A DNA stretch of 64,000 nt from Hymenobacter caeli (GTDB taxonomy: Bacteria > Bacteroidota > Bacteroidia > Cytophagales > Hymenobacteraceae). Positions 21,008 to 29,458 of the stretch are shown in pieces. Location: positions 124,001-188,000 of the forward strand of contig NZ_JABSNP010000005.1 of the NCBI RefSeq assembly GCF_013294115.1, in the 5' to 3' direction. Each line of letters opens with the position of its first letter. Within the stretch, counting starts at the first letter, position 1. The notes beneath the pieces were generated by a model that saw only the letters and a list, made by a program, of their open reading frames with translations, was not told where the DNA came from and made no database searches. A program made the translations under genes and the position numbers.

Positions 21008-22535
21008 TGAAATATACTTTAAAAGTAGAGCCGACGCCCACCGCGCTTTCCAGCTCAATTCTTCCCCCCATCGCCTCCACCTGGCTTTTGGCGATGAACA
21101 GCCCCAGCCCGCGGGCATCCGCGTTGGCGTGGAACGTCTTGTACATCCCGAACACCTTGTCGCGGTGCCGCGCCAGGTCGATGCCCAGGCCGTTGTCGCC
21201 GACGGTGAGCACCACGTAGCCGCCTTCGCGGTAGCCGCCCAGGGCCACCCGCGGCGCGTCGGCGGCGCGGTACTTGATGGCGTTGCTGAGCAGGTTGAGC
21301 AGGATGCTGTCCAGGTAAGCGGGCACGACGGGCACCGTAAGGCCGGCCGGAATGTCCACGGCCACGGCCACCCCGCTCTGGTAAATGAACACGTTCAGCG
21401 CTTCGAGGGTTCTGTCCACTTCCCGGCGCAACTCGCGCGGTTCCCGCAGGTGCTGGACCGGGCCGTCGGCCGTTACTATTTCGTTGAGGTTCACAATGGT
21501 TTCGGCCAGCTTGTCGGTGCTGGTTTTCAGCATTTGCAAAAATAGCGCGGCGTTTTCCGCGTCGGGAGCGGCCTGCATCAGCGTCACCAGGGCCGTCAGG
21601 TTGGCCGAGTGCGAGCGGATGTTGTGGGAGATGATGTAGGCGAAGTTCTGGAGCCGGGCGTTCTGCTGGGTGGTGGTGGTCAGCAGGCGCTTGGATTGCT
21701 CCAGCTGGTCGATGAGCAGGGTGACGTCGTAGCCCACGCACAGGATTTCGGCCACTTGCCCGTCGGCCCCCAGCAAGCCCTTGAACTCCCAGTGGTTGGA
21801 CCGCACCTGGTGGTCTTTACAGGGCTTGCGCAGTACCACCTGGTGGGGCACTTCGGGCTCCAAAAAGCACTGGCCCACCACCGCCAGGCACTTCGGCCGG
21901 TCTTCTTCCACGATGGTGAGCAGCGACGGCGTACCAATGATTTTGCTATCCGCACCGAACCGCTCGAAAAAAAAGTCGTTCACGTAGGTGTACAGGCCCT
22001 GGGCATCGGTCTTGACGATGTACACCGACTGGTTGCTGAGAATGGCACTGTAGTGGCCGGCCACTTCCCGGGCGTACACTTCCGCGTTGCGCCGCTGGGT
22101 GATGTCCACCAGCACTCCGAGCGCCCGGCGGGGCCGGCCGGCCCCGTCGCACACCACCAGCCCCCGGCAGTGCAGGCACACCACCGAGCCATTCCGGTGG
22201 GCGCACTGCACCAGCTGGTGGTAGGTATGGGAGCCGTCGGCCACGCCCGCCGCGATGCCCCGCTGAACCGCGGCCACCTCGTCCGGGCTTATCACGGCGG
22301 GCCAGGCCTCGGTTTGGTTGGGCAGGGCCGCCGGGTCGTAACCCAGCGTGCGCCAGAAATTATCGTTTCCCCACTTATGCGCCGCCTCGTCCAGGTCCCA
22401 GTACCAAACCCCGTCCAGCGCCGACTCCCAAATGAAATCCAGGACCGTGCCGCCCGACTGTTGCAGCACCTGCAGCTCTTGCCCGAGGTAATCCACCGCG
22501 CCGTCGTGCTCAAACGAGGTGAAGCTGGTTGTCAT
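20994..22535 (-). CDS. PAS-domain sensor histidine kinase
   Basis: 513 residues, soluble. A first PAS/PAC module covers about residues 35-150 (VWYWDLDEAAHKWGNDNFW, closing with VLVDITQRR). A second PAS covers about 160-280. A coiled segment follows, then the dimerisation/H-box NFAYIISHNIRSH with phospho-acceptor H304, and a HATPase_c domain (LLNLLSNAIKYR, GDNGLGID, GLGLFIAKSQVEAMGG). The H-box type is the Bacteroidota FAYI(V/I)SHN class. The partner receiver overlaps its 3' end. No transmembrane helix is seen, so the signal is probably cytoplasmic. fdhD follows the pair on the same strand; a link between the system and molybdoenzyme maturation is speculative. Confidence 0.9.
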   Translation of the reverse strand: MTTSFTSFEHDGAVDYLGQELQVLQQSGGTVLDFIWESALDGVWYWDLDEAAHKWGNDNFWRTLGYDPAALPNQTEAWPAVISPDEVAAVQRGIAAGVADGSHTYHQLVQCAHRNGSVVCLHCRGLVVCDGAGRPRRALGVLVDITQRRNAEVYAREVAGHYSAILSNQSVYIVKTDAQGLYTYVNDFFFERFGADSKIIGTPSLLTIVEEDRPKCLAVVGQCFLEPEVPHQVVLRKPCKDHQVRSNHWEFKGLLGADGQVAEILCVGYDVTLLIDQLEQSKRLLTTTTQQNARLQNFAYIISHNIRSHSANLTALVTLMQAAPDAENAALFLQMLKTSTDKLAETIVNLNEIVTADGPVQHLREPRELRREVDRTLEALNVFIYQSGVAVAVDIPAGLTVPVVPAYLDSILLNLLSNAIKYRAADAPRVALGGYREGGYVVLTVGDNGLGIDLARHRDKVFGMYKTFHANADARGLGLFIAKSQVEAMGGRIELESAVGVGSTFKVYFNESV

Positions 22536-22802
22536 AAACGCTTTTTATTAGCAATTTTTTTAAAGCACCTGCTTTTCTGGGTTTCTGCGCCATCGCCCGA
22601 ACCATCCAAAACGCACAACCTTGCCCTGGCAAGGTACCATTTTTAGCGAATAAGCCGGAGAAACGCCACGGCAACCCCTTAAAAAGATACAATCTCTCAT
22701 TATTTCCGGTAAAACACCTGCCGGCTTGCCGCCAGGCCTGCTGGGCCGGGCACCGCTGGCCCCCGGACCCAGCGGGCCGCCAATCTCCGGCGTCCGAACC
22801 GT

Positions 22803-22810
22803 TATATTTG
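22803..22810 (+). promoter_or_regulatory. Bacteroidota -7 element (TATATTTG)
   Basis: Exact TAnnTTTG match, 22 bases before the start codon at 22833, giving a short leader. It is in the right place for the SUOX-fold gene; no -33 TTG is obvious. Confidence 0.5.
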
Positions 22811-22832
22811 TTCAAATACATCACTTTTTTTC

Positions 22833-23384
22833 ATGTCTTTCGCTGCCTCCCTCGTTCACGGCCGGTTGGTTTTGCCGCTGCTCGGCGGCTGGCTGGCCTT
22901 GGCGGCCCCGGCCCGGGCGCAGGCCCCTGGGGCCCGCCCCGCCCCAACCGCGGCGCCCTCCACCGTCCTTCGCCTCGACGGCCTCGACGGGCAGGCCCGT
23001 ACCCTCACCGCCGCCGACCTCGCCGCCCTGCCCCGCCGGGAGGTGCGGGCCACTGGCCACGACGGCCACGCCCACACCTACCAGGGCGTGGCCCTCACCG
23101 ATTTGCTCGCCCTCGTGGGGGGCCCCCAGGGCAAGGCCATCCACGGGCCGGTGCTGGCCCAGGTCCTGGTGGCCGAGGCCGCCGACGGCTACCGCGTCGT
23201 GTTCGCCTTGCCCGAGCTGGACGCGGCCTTCGCCACCCAAACCGTCGTTCTCGCCACCGGCCGCGACGGCCAGCCCTTGCCCGCGGAAGCCGGCCCCTGC
23301 CAAATCATCGTACCCCAGGAAAAGCGACCCGCCCGCTGGGTGCGCCAAGTGCTGCGCCTGCGCCTGGTGCGAGTACCCGCGTAA
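22833..23384 (+). CDS. Secreted molybdopterin-binding (SUOX-fold) domain protein
   Basis: 183 residues with a signal peptide (about 1-30, ending APARAQA). The mature domain resembles the oxidoreductase molybdopterin-binding fold in its short stand-alone form: GLDGQARTLTAADLAALP, YQGVALTDLLALVG, then PCQIIVPQEKRPARWVRQV. The invariant Mo-ligand Cys of sulfite oxidases is not evident (the only late Cys, in AGPCQII, is out of place), so it may bind another ligand or be non-catalytic. It stands alone behind its own promoter element and is followed by a long gap. It fits the molybdenum theme of the window but is not proof of Moco binding. Confidence 0.7.
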   Translation: MSFAASLVHGRLVLPLLGGWLALAAPARAQAPGARPAPTAAPSTVLRLDGLDGQARTLTAADLAALPRREVRATGHDGHAHTYQGVALTDLLALVGGPQGKAIHGPVLAQVLVAEAADGYRVVFALPELDAAFATQTVVLATGRDGQPLPAEAGPCQIIVPQEKRPARWVRQVLRLRLVRVPA

Positions 23385-23518
23385 AAAGCCGCGCCTACCG
23401 CTGACAACTGCTACCAGCACAAACTGCTGGTTAACAATTTTTTGTGTTTTGGCTACTGCCAGGTGAAGGCAGTTCTTTAGCCTCACCCTTAGCCACCAGC
23501 AACCCTGTTCGTGCGCTA

Positions 23519-23579
23519 AAAAAGTTAACGGCCTGCCCGATGAGTCGAAACGACTCATCGGGCAGGCCGTTAACTTTTT
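23519..23579. terminator. Perfect 29-bp symmetric terminator hairpin
   Basis: Arms 23519-23547 and 23551-23579 are exact reverse complements around an AAA loop, with AAAAA at the base on one side and TTTTT on the other, so it can act in both directions. It marks the border between GC-rich chromosome and the AT-richer patch. Confidence 0.85.
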
Positions 23580-23731
23580 GATAATCTTACTTTTGCAAAA
23601 ATTTATGCACTCTGAGCGATAAAAATGGGCAGTCCATCGAAAAGATGTATCTAACCTTCGCACTGTTAATTATCTTCGCTCCGATTCGATGGGTGGCCGA
23701 GAGCCCATCCTGCAAGCATCTCGCAAGCAAA

Positions 23732-23769
23732 TTACCTGTCTTGACAAAAATTACCTGTCTTGACAAATG
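23732..23769 (+). repeat. 19-bp tandem duplication upstream of the glycosyltransferase
   Basis: Two head-to-tail copies of TTACCTGTCTTGACAAA plus two bases (23732-23750, 23751-23769). Each carries TTGACA and lies just before TATATTTA (23771-23778), one base off the -7 consensus. It is 88 bp before the start codon. It could be an operator pair or chance slippage. Confidence 0.55.
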
Positions 23770-23856
23770 GTATATTTACCGATTCTACAAAACACCTTTT
23801 GCCTGAGACCATGCCGGCATTGCCAATTTGCACAGCTTTGCCGGTTTCGTTAGCTT

Positions 23857-25002
23857 ATGAGAATCATTTTTCTTTGTGGTGAAATGGAGCCGGGCCGCGA
23901 CGGCGTAGGCGATTACACTAGGCGGCTCATTGGGAAATTACTTGACCGGGGGCACCAGGTAGCTGCCGTGGCCTTTGCCGACGGCTACACGGGGCAACAG
24001 TTGGCCGAAACGCAACACCTAGAGGGCAACAGCATCGCCGTTCTCCGGCTACCTTACGCCTGGCCCCTGCAAAAGCGAAGCAAAATTGCCAAGGAATGGA
24101 TTGACCGGTTCGATCCTGAGTGGATTAGCTTTCAATTTGTTTGCTTTTCATTTCACCCCAAAGGGTTGATTTTTAATTTACATAAATACCTAAATCTTAT
24201 CAGTAGGGGAAGGAAACTGCACGTCATGGCTCATGAATTGTGGGCCGGCGAAGATACCAATTTTTTCTCAAAAGAACACGTATTAGGTTGGCTCCAGAAG
24301 GTATCCATTCGTTTACTATTGAATAAATTATCATTCGACGCTATTTCAACTAGCAATTCGTTCTACCAAACTTGTTTAGCAGAAATCGGCGTTGACGCGG
24401 GACAAATAAATATCTTCAGCAATTTACCGGCTGGTAATGGACTCCAGACGTATTTGTACGACCAATTACCCGAGAAAGTGCGCCAAAATAGAAGCCAATA
24501 CTTACTTGCAGTATTTTTTGGCACCTTTAGCGACCAAAATTCTAACTTAAATATCGCAAACCTGAAGTTTTTATCCTGCAGCACAAATAAAACTCTCTTT
24601 GTTACGCACGTGGGGAGAGCCACTGGCGTGAACGACTTTTTTTCTAAATTAAGTGAGCTACTTAATTTAGAAACGCACATATTCGGCGAATGCAATGACC
24701 AAGATATTGCTGACTTTTTTTGCCGTTCAGACGTGGGCCTGAGCACCTATCCCAAGGCACTATTCGAAAAGAGTGGCAGCATCGCCGCCATGTTAAACAA
24801 TGGCTTGCCCGTGCTCTTACTGCGGGATTCATTCGTTGCCAATGGTCGAAAGATTGATTGGGTTGAAGAAATCTATAAGGTAGGCAACCTGAGCCAATAT
24901 ATCAACCAGGAAAACACCTTTTCCGATAACTATAGCGTGAGCCGGGCTGCTGAGAAATACATTAGAATTTTTGAGTTGTCGAAAAGCACACATACAGCAT
25001 AG
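23857..25002 (+). CDS. Glycosyltransferase, GT4-like
   Basis: 381 residues of GT-B type, probably cytoplasmic and acting on a lipid-linked glycan. The N-terminal Rossmann half starts with IIFLCGEMEPGRDGVGDYTRRL, the nucleotide-sugar transferase opening with a donor-site Gly-rich loop. The C-terminal half has CRSDVGLSTYPKALFEKSGSIAAML, equivalent to the donor-binding Glu region, and LPVLLLRDSF. Base composition is clearly lower in GC than in neighbouring genes, with many Asn, Ser, Phe and Lys residues, which suggests acquisition by transfer. A second glycosyltransferase follows after 175 bp. Acceptor and donor sugars cannot be told. Confidence 0.78.
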   Translation: MRIIFLCGEMEPGRDGVGDYTRRLIGKLLDRGHQVAAVAFADGYTGQQLAETQHLEGNSIAVLRLPYAWPLQKRSKIAKEWIDRFDPEWISFQFVCFSFHPKGLIFNLHKYLNLISRGRKLHVMAHELWAGEDTNFFSKEHVLGWLQKVSIRLLLNKLSFDAISTSNSFYQTCLAEIGVDAGQINIFSNLPAGNGLQTYLYDQLPEKVRQNRSQYLLAVFFGTFSDQNSNLNIANLKFLSCSTNKTLFVTHVGRATGVNDFFSKLSELLNLETHIFGECNDQDIADFFCRSDVGLSTYPKALFEKSGSIAAMLNNGLPVLLLRDSFVANGRKIDWVEEIYKVGNLSQYINQENTFSDNYSVSRAAEKYIRIFELSKSTHTA

Positions 25003-25177
25003 TACTACCCATACTTGTCGTACGCGACAATAAAAAGCACCAGACAGCTATTAAGAGCAATCTTATGCATGCCTTTTTGCGAAAATAATTCGAATTATAA
25101 AAAAATTGTATCATCTATTTCTAAACACAAAATTTAGTTTCGAATTTATTCTTCTCCAGACACTACACCTTTTTGAA

Positions 25178-26227
25178 ATGGCTTTAAAAATATCTTTTCT
25201 GTCGCATAAGTTTTATCCAGACATTGGCGGGATAGAAAGCAATTCTGAAGTTCTAGCCCTGGCTTTTACTAAAGCGGGCCACGTCGTACACTTGCTGACT
25301 TGGACAAAAAACGTTGTTGATGAGGACCGACCGTATGTAATTATTCGCAATCCAACGACTCAGCAGCTCGTAAGTAATTGCTTGTGGGCAGATGTTGTAT
25401 TCGAAAATAATCCTTGCCTTAGAATGTCTTGGCCAAATTTTTTTATCGGCCGGCCTTCCGTTATCGCACTCAATACATGGGTTACCCGCCTCGACGGCAG
25501 CATCGCGTACCAAGACCGATTAAAGCTTTGGTGGCTGAAGCGAGCCCGCAGGGTTATTGCCGTCAGCAGGGCCCTTCGCAACAGGAGCTGGCCGGCGGCT
25601 ACCGTAATAGAAAACCCTTACCAAATAGGACAGTTTCGACTGATTTCTAGCGTTGAGCGAACCAAAGACTTCGTATTTTTAGGGCGCCTTGTTTCCGACA
25701 AAGGAGCAGACCAAGCGATAAAGGCCCTTTACCAATTGACGCGTAGCCAGGACGAGGAATTGTTCGCACTGCGAAAGCCCTCGCTCACCATCATCGGTAC
25801 TGGCCCCGAGGCCGGGGCCCTTGCGCAATGTGTGGTAGAGCTAGGGTTAGAAGAGCAGGTTCATTTTACAGGCGCACTACGCGGTGAAGCGTTAGCAGAA
25901 TGCCTCAATCAGCACCGATTTTTGCTCGTGCCGTCGGCTTGGGAAGAACCTTTTGGCAACGTGGCTTTGGAAGGCATGGCTTGCGGCTGCCTACCCATAG
26001 CGTCGGACGGCGGCGGGCTTGCCGATGCAATTGGCCCCGCGGGACTGCTTTTCCAACGCAACGACGTCGATGCACTGGTTAAGTGTATTCGGCACGTGCT
26101 GAAGAATCCCGAACTGGAGCAGGCTTTGCGCGATAAAACGCCCGGTCATTTAGCCGCTCACCACCCCGACCTGATTGCCCAGCGCTACCTAGAAGTGTTG
26201 GAAGCGGCAGTACCCACCCGCAGATAA
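25178..26227 (+). CDS. Glycosyltransferase family 4 protein
   Basis: 349 residues from ATG 25178 (MALKISFLSHKFYPDIGGIE); a start at 25106 would add an unlikely Phe/Leu-rich leader. Standard GT4 features: N-terminal KFYPDIGGIES, donor-domain start FLGRLVSDKGADQAIKAL, IIGTGPEAGAL, and the EX7E motif in EEPFGNVALEGMACG. It is retaining, and probably adds a hexose to a surface polysaccharide. The first half is AT-richer and the second half approaches the chromosome average. It lies at the end of the two-gene glycosyltransferase patch and faces a convergent MFS gene. Confidence 0.88.
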   Translation: MALKISFLSHKFYPDIGGIESNSEVLALAFTKAGHVVHLLTWTKNVVDEDRPYVIIRNPTTQQLVSNCLWADVVFENNPCLRMSWPNFFIGRPSVIALNTWVTRLDGSIAYQDRLKLWWLKRARRVIAVSRALRNRSWPAATVIENPYQIGQFRLISSVERTKDFVFLGRLVSDKGADQAIKALYQLTRSQDEELFALRKPSLTIIGTGPEAGALAQCVVELGLEEQVHFTGALRGEALAECLNQHRFLLVPSAWEEPFGNVALEGMACGCLPIASDGGGLADAIGPAGLLFQRNDVDALVKCIRHVLKNPELEQALRDKTPGHLAAHHPDLIAQRYLEVLEAAVPTRR

Positions 26228-26297
26228 TTCGCCGTGCGACCCCAACCACTACCGCCCTGCCCCCCTTAAATATCAATGGGTTGCGCAGCAGGCAATG

Positions 26298-27863
26298 TTA
26301 CTCAGCTATTTTTACCGGCGGTCCGTCGTTGCTTTTGCGCAGCGGCAACTCAGGAATGAAGAGCGTCATCACCAGGCCGCCCACGACTAGAAAAATATTG
26401 AATAGATAGACCCGCGAGATGGCCTTGGAAAACGCCGCGCGCACGGCGGGTGTGGGCCGAGTGGAGGCCGCGGCGAGCGCCGGGCCTTCGGCCAGCGTGG
26501 CTTGGTGGGCGACGGGGGCGGCCGCGGCGGGCATGTTTTGCGCCAGCGTGAGGGTGAGCACCGCGCCCAGCACCGAGGCCGCGATGGCCCCGCCGATTTG
26601 CCGGAAAAACTGGCTGGCCGAGGTGGCCTGGCCCATGAGCTGCGGCGCGGTGGCATTCTGCACGGCCAGGGTGTACAGGGGCATGGTGGGCCCCAGGCCC
26701 AGGCCGCAGGTGCCCAGGTACAGCAGCACCCGGTAGTAGGGCACGGTGGGCGGCATGGTGGCCAGCAGCGACAGCCCGCCGAGCAGCAGGGCCAGGCCCC
26801 CGAGCATCCAGCGCTTGTAGTGGCCGAAGCGCGACACCATCTGGCCGGCCAGCAGCGAGCCCGTGACCACGCCCAGCGAGAGCGGGATGAGGCTGGCCCC
26901 GGCCCGCGTGGCCGACTCGCCCAGCACGTTCACCATGAACAGGGGCTCGAAGATGATGACGCCCAAGAAGGCCCCGCCCATCAGAAACAGCGCCGCGTTG
27001 GCCGTACGAAACACCTTGTTTTGGAACAAGCCGAAGTTGAGAATCGGGTTTTCGTGGCGCAGGCTGCGGGCCACGAACAGCGCCAGGGCCGCCAGCCCCC
27101 CGCCCAGCAGGCCCAGCGTGAGCGGCGAGGACCAGCCGTACACGGCTTTGTTGAGCTGCAAGGCCACCACCACGGGCCCCAGGCCAACCATCAGCAGCAG
27201 AGCCGACACAAAATCGAACGGCTTGGGCGCGGTGCGCGGGCGCAGCGGCGGCATCTGGCTGAGGATGAACCAGAGGGCCACCAGGCCCAGCGGCAGGTTC
27301 ACGTAGAACACCAGCCGCCAGCCCGCCACGCCCGGCAGGAAGTTGCTGCCCCGGTCCGTCAAGAACCCGCCCAGCAGGGGCCCCAGCACCGACGATACGC
27401 CGAACACGGCCCCCGTGAAGCCCTGGTAGCGCCCCCGCTCGGCGGGCGGAAACAGGTCGGCGATGATGATGAAGGCCATGGCAAACAGCCCCGCGCCGCC
27501 CAGCCCCTGCACCGCCCGGAACACCACGAGCTGGTTCATGCCGTCGCCGAGCACGGGCAGGGGCCCGAACTCGCCGGCCAGCCCGCACAGCCCCGAGCCC
27601 AGCAGGAACACGCTGACGGCCACCACCTCGATGGTGCGGCGCGAGTACATGTCGGCGAGCTTGCCGTAGATGGGCACCAGCGCCGTGCTGGCCACCAGGT
27701 AGGCCGTGGCCACCCAGGTGAAGCGGTCCAGGCCGTGCAGGTCGGCTACGATGCGCGGCAGGGCCGTGGAAACAATGGTTTGGTCGAGCGACCCCAGGAA
27801 CATGGCGAGCAGGATGCCGCCGAACGTGAGCATTTTCTGGCGGTGGGTGAGGGCGTCGGTCAA
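26298..27863 (-). CDS. DHA2-family (EmrB/QacA) multidrug MFS exporter
   Basis: 521 residues with about 14 predicted membrane segments. The first helix carries GGILLAMFLGSLDQTIVSTALPRI, the DHA2 motif D1 region, followed by WVATAYLVASTALVPIYGKLAD (motif A). Proton-driven drug or metabolite export across the inner membrane is expected. TTG at 27863 is chosen because it gives a short polar lead before helix 1; ATG 27833 would cut into the lead, and ATG 27959 adds an Arg/Gly-rich stretch. There is no adjacent EmrA-type adaptor or TolC. It is convergent with the glycosyltransferase. Confidence 0.88.
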   Translation of the reverse strand: MTDALTHRQKMLTFGGILLAMFLGSLDQTIVSTALPRIVADLHGLDRFTWVATAYLVASTALVPIYGKLADMYSRRTIEVVAVSVFLLGSGLCGLAGEFGPLPVLGDGMNQLVVFRAVQGLGGAGLFAMAFIIIADLFPPAERGRYQGFTGAVFGVSSVLGPLLGGFLTDRGSNFLPGVAGWRLVFYVNLPLGLVALWFILSQMPPLRPRTAPKPFDFVSALLLMVGLGPVVVALQLNKAVYGWSSPLTLGLLGGGLAALALFVARSLRHENPILNFGLFQNKVFRTANAALFLMGGAFLGVIIFEPLFMVNVLGESATRAGASLIPLSLGVVTGSLLAGQMVSRFGHYKRWMLGGLALLLGGLSLLATMPPTVPYYRVLLYLGTCGLGLGPTMPLYTLAVQNATAPQLMGQATSASQFFRQIGGAIAASVLGAVLTLTLAQNMPAAAAPVAHQATLAEGPALAAASTRPTPAVRAAFSKAISRVYLFNIFLVVGGLVMTLFIPELPLRKSNDGPPVKIAE

Positions 27864-28094
27864 AACAAGGGAAGAATAAAAAGCCGGTAAGCGCCTATGT
27901 ACTGGCCAGCCGCCCCAACGGTTGCCGCGCCGGCCCCGGCCGCCGCGCGGGGCAGGCAAGCAAGGCTTTAGAATATTTCTAAGAAGAACGGCCGTAAAAA
28001 CTGGGCCGACACGCGTTGGAAATCAACCTAAAATCTTACTTTTAAGGCCATAACAAGCCAGAATAGCTTAAATAATTCTTTATACACTTATTTT

Positions 28095-29366
28095 ATGAAT
28101 ATTGTCCAATTCTTAGCAAGCAGCCGGCGGTTGTTTCTAACGTTGGCGCTCTTGGTGACGTTTTTTTCGGCGGCCGCCCAGGTCGCCGACACGGCCCGGC
28201 ACTTGGGCGGCATCAAAGAGGTGGAGCTGACCGACGTGGAGGTGGCCCCGCAGGCCGTCGACACCAAGGGCTGGCTGCTGCTCGACCAGGACGTGCAGCA
28301 GGAGTTGAACGGGGCCGTGCACAACCTCTACAACTTCAAGTTCGACCGCGCCGACCGGCAGTTCCGCTCCCTGCGCCGGCGCTACCCGCAGCACCCCATG
28401 GCCTACTTCCTGATGGGCCTGAGCACGTGGTGGAAAATCCTGCCCACCAACATGAGCGCCACCCAGTACGACCGCACCTTTTTTGCCTACATGGACACGG
28501 CCACCACCAAGGCCAAGGCGATGTACGACGCTGACAAGCACAACTACGAAGCCTGCTTTTTTCTCTCGGCCGCCTACGCCTTCGACGCCCGCCTGCACGC
28601 CGAGCGCCACGACTGGCGCAAGGCCACGGTGAGCAGCAAGCGGGCCCTCGACTACCTCGACAAAAGCAAAGAAGCCAACGGCCTGAGCCCGGAATTTCTA
28701 TTCGGCCAGGGCCTGTTCAACTATTACGCCGTGTGGATTGCCGACGAGTACCCGTGGCTGCGCCCGGTGCTGTTTTTCTTCCCGAAGGGCAACCGCGACA
28801 CCGGCATCGCGCAGCTGCGCCAAGTGGGCCAGACCGGCTTCTACACGGCCACGGAGGCCCGGTTTTTTCTGATGCGCATCTTGGGCAGCGAGCGGGAACA
28901 CGAGGAAACGGCGGCCCTCGCCGTGGCCACCCAGCTCATCACCGACTTCCCCGACAACAGCTACTTCGAGCGCAACTACGCCATGCTCTGCTTCCGCGAG
29001 GGCGACTGGGCGGGGTGCGAGAAGGCCAGCCGCTCCATCCTGCGCAAGCTCAACGAGGGCATGCCCGGCTACGAGGGCTACTCGGGGCGCTACGCCACCT
29101 ACTTCCTGGGCTTCCTGATGCAGTACCGCTACCACCGCATGACCGACGCCCGCGACTACTACCAGCGCTGCATCGTGTTTTCGGAAACGGTGGCCAACAC
29201 CAGCGGCGGCTACTACCAGGGCGCGGCCTTCAACCTGGCCAAGTTGGCCGAAGCCGATGCCGACCTCGGCGGCACCAGGCGCTACTTCCAGATGGTGGTG
29301 GCCGGCGGCGACCACGCGGCCCCGTCGTACAAAGAAGCCACGGCGTGGCTCAGGGGGCACAAGTAA
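28095..29366 (+). CDS. Secreted TPR-repeat protein
   Basis: 423 residues with a signal peptide (LFLTLALLVTFFSAAAQ, about 1-29). Helical repeats typical of TPR or TPR-like proteins: NLYNFKFDRADRQFRSLRRRYPQHP, YEACFFLSAAYAFDARL, NSYFERNYAMLCFREGDW and a C-terminal GAAFNLAKLAEADADLGGTRRYF. The family is common in Hymenobacter-type genomes without a defined role. It is probably periplasmic and monocistronic, preceded by an AT-rich 130 bp leader. I see no catalytic motif. Confidence 0.78.
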   Translation: MNIVQFLASSRRLFLTLALLVTFFSAAAQVADTARHLGGIKEVELTDVEVAPQAVDTKGWLLLDQDVQQELNGAVHNLYNFKFDRADRQFRSLRRRYPQHPMAYFLMGLSTWWKILPTNMSATQYDRTFFAYMDTATTKAKAMYDADKHNYEACFFLSAAYAFDARLHAERHDWRKATVSSKRALDYLDKSKEANGLSPEFLFGQGLFNYYAVWIADEYPWLRPVLFFFPKGNRDTGIAQLRQVGQTGFYTATEARFFLMRILGSEREHEETAALAVATQLITDFPDNSYFERNYAMLCFREGDWAGCEKASRSILRKLNEGMPGYEGYSGRYATYFLGFLMQYRYHRMTDARDYYQRCIVFSETVANTSGGYYQGAAFNLAKLAEADADLGGTRRYFQMVVAGGDHAAPSYKEATAWLRGHK

Positions 29367-29458
29367 GTAAAGGATGCGGAGATGTGCGAATGTGGAAATG
29401 GGTAGAGGCTTTCTCAATCATCCCCACATTCTTACACTTCCCACATCCTCACATTCCA

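Larger units (their letters stand above)
23385..23856. other. Intergenic region before the AT-rich glycosyltransferase patch, 472 bp
   Basis: Holds a strong symmetric terminator (23519-23579) and a 19-bp tandem duplication (23732-23769). GC content drops visibly from about 23570 onward. No supported gene. Confidence 0.6.

Noticed and set aside
23732..23769. TTGACA boxes considered as sigma70 -35 elements
   Set aside because: Bacteroidota promoters use TTG/TAnnTTTG, and the spacing to TATATTTA is wrong for the nearer copy; kept only as a tandem repeat.
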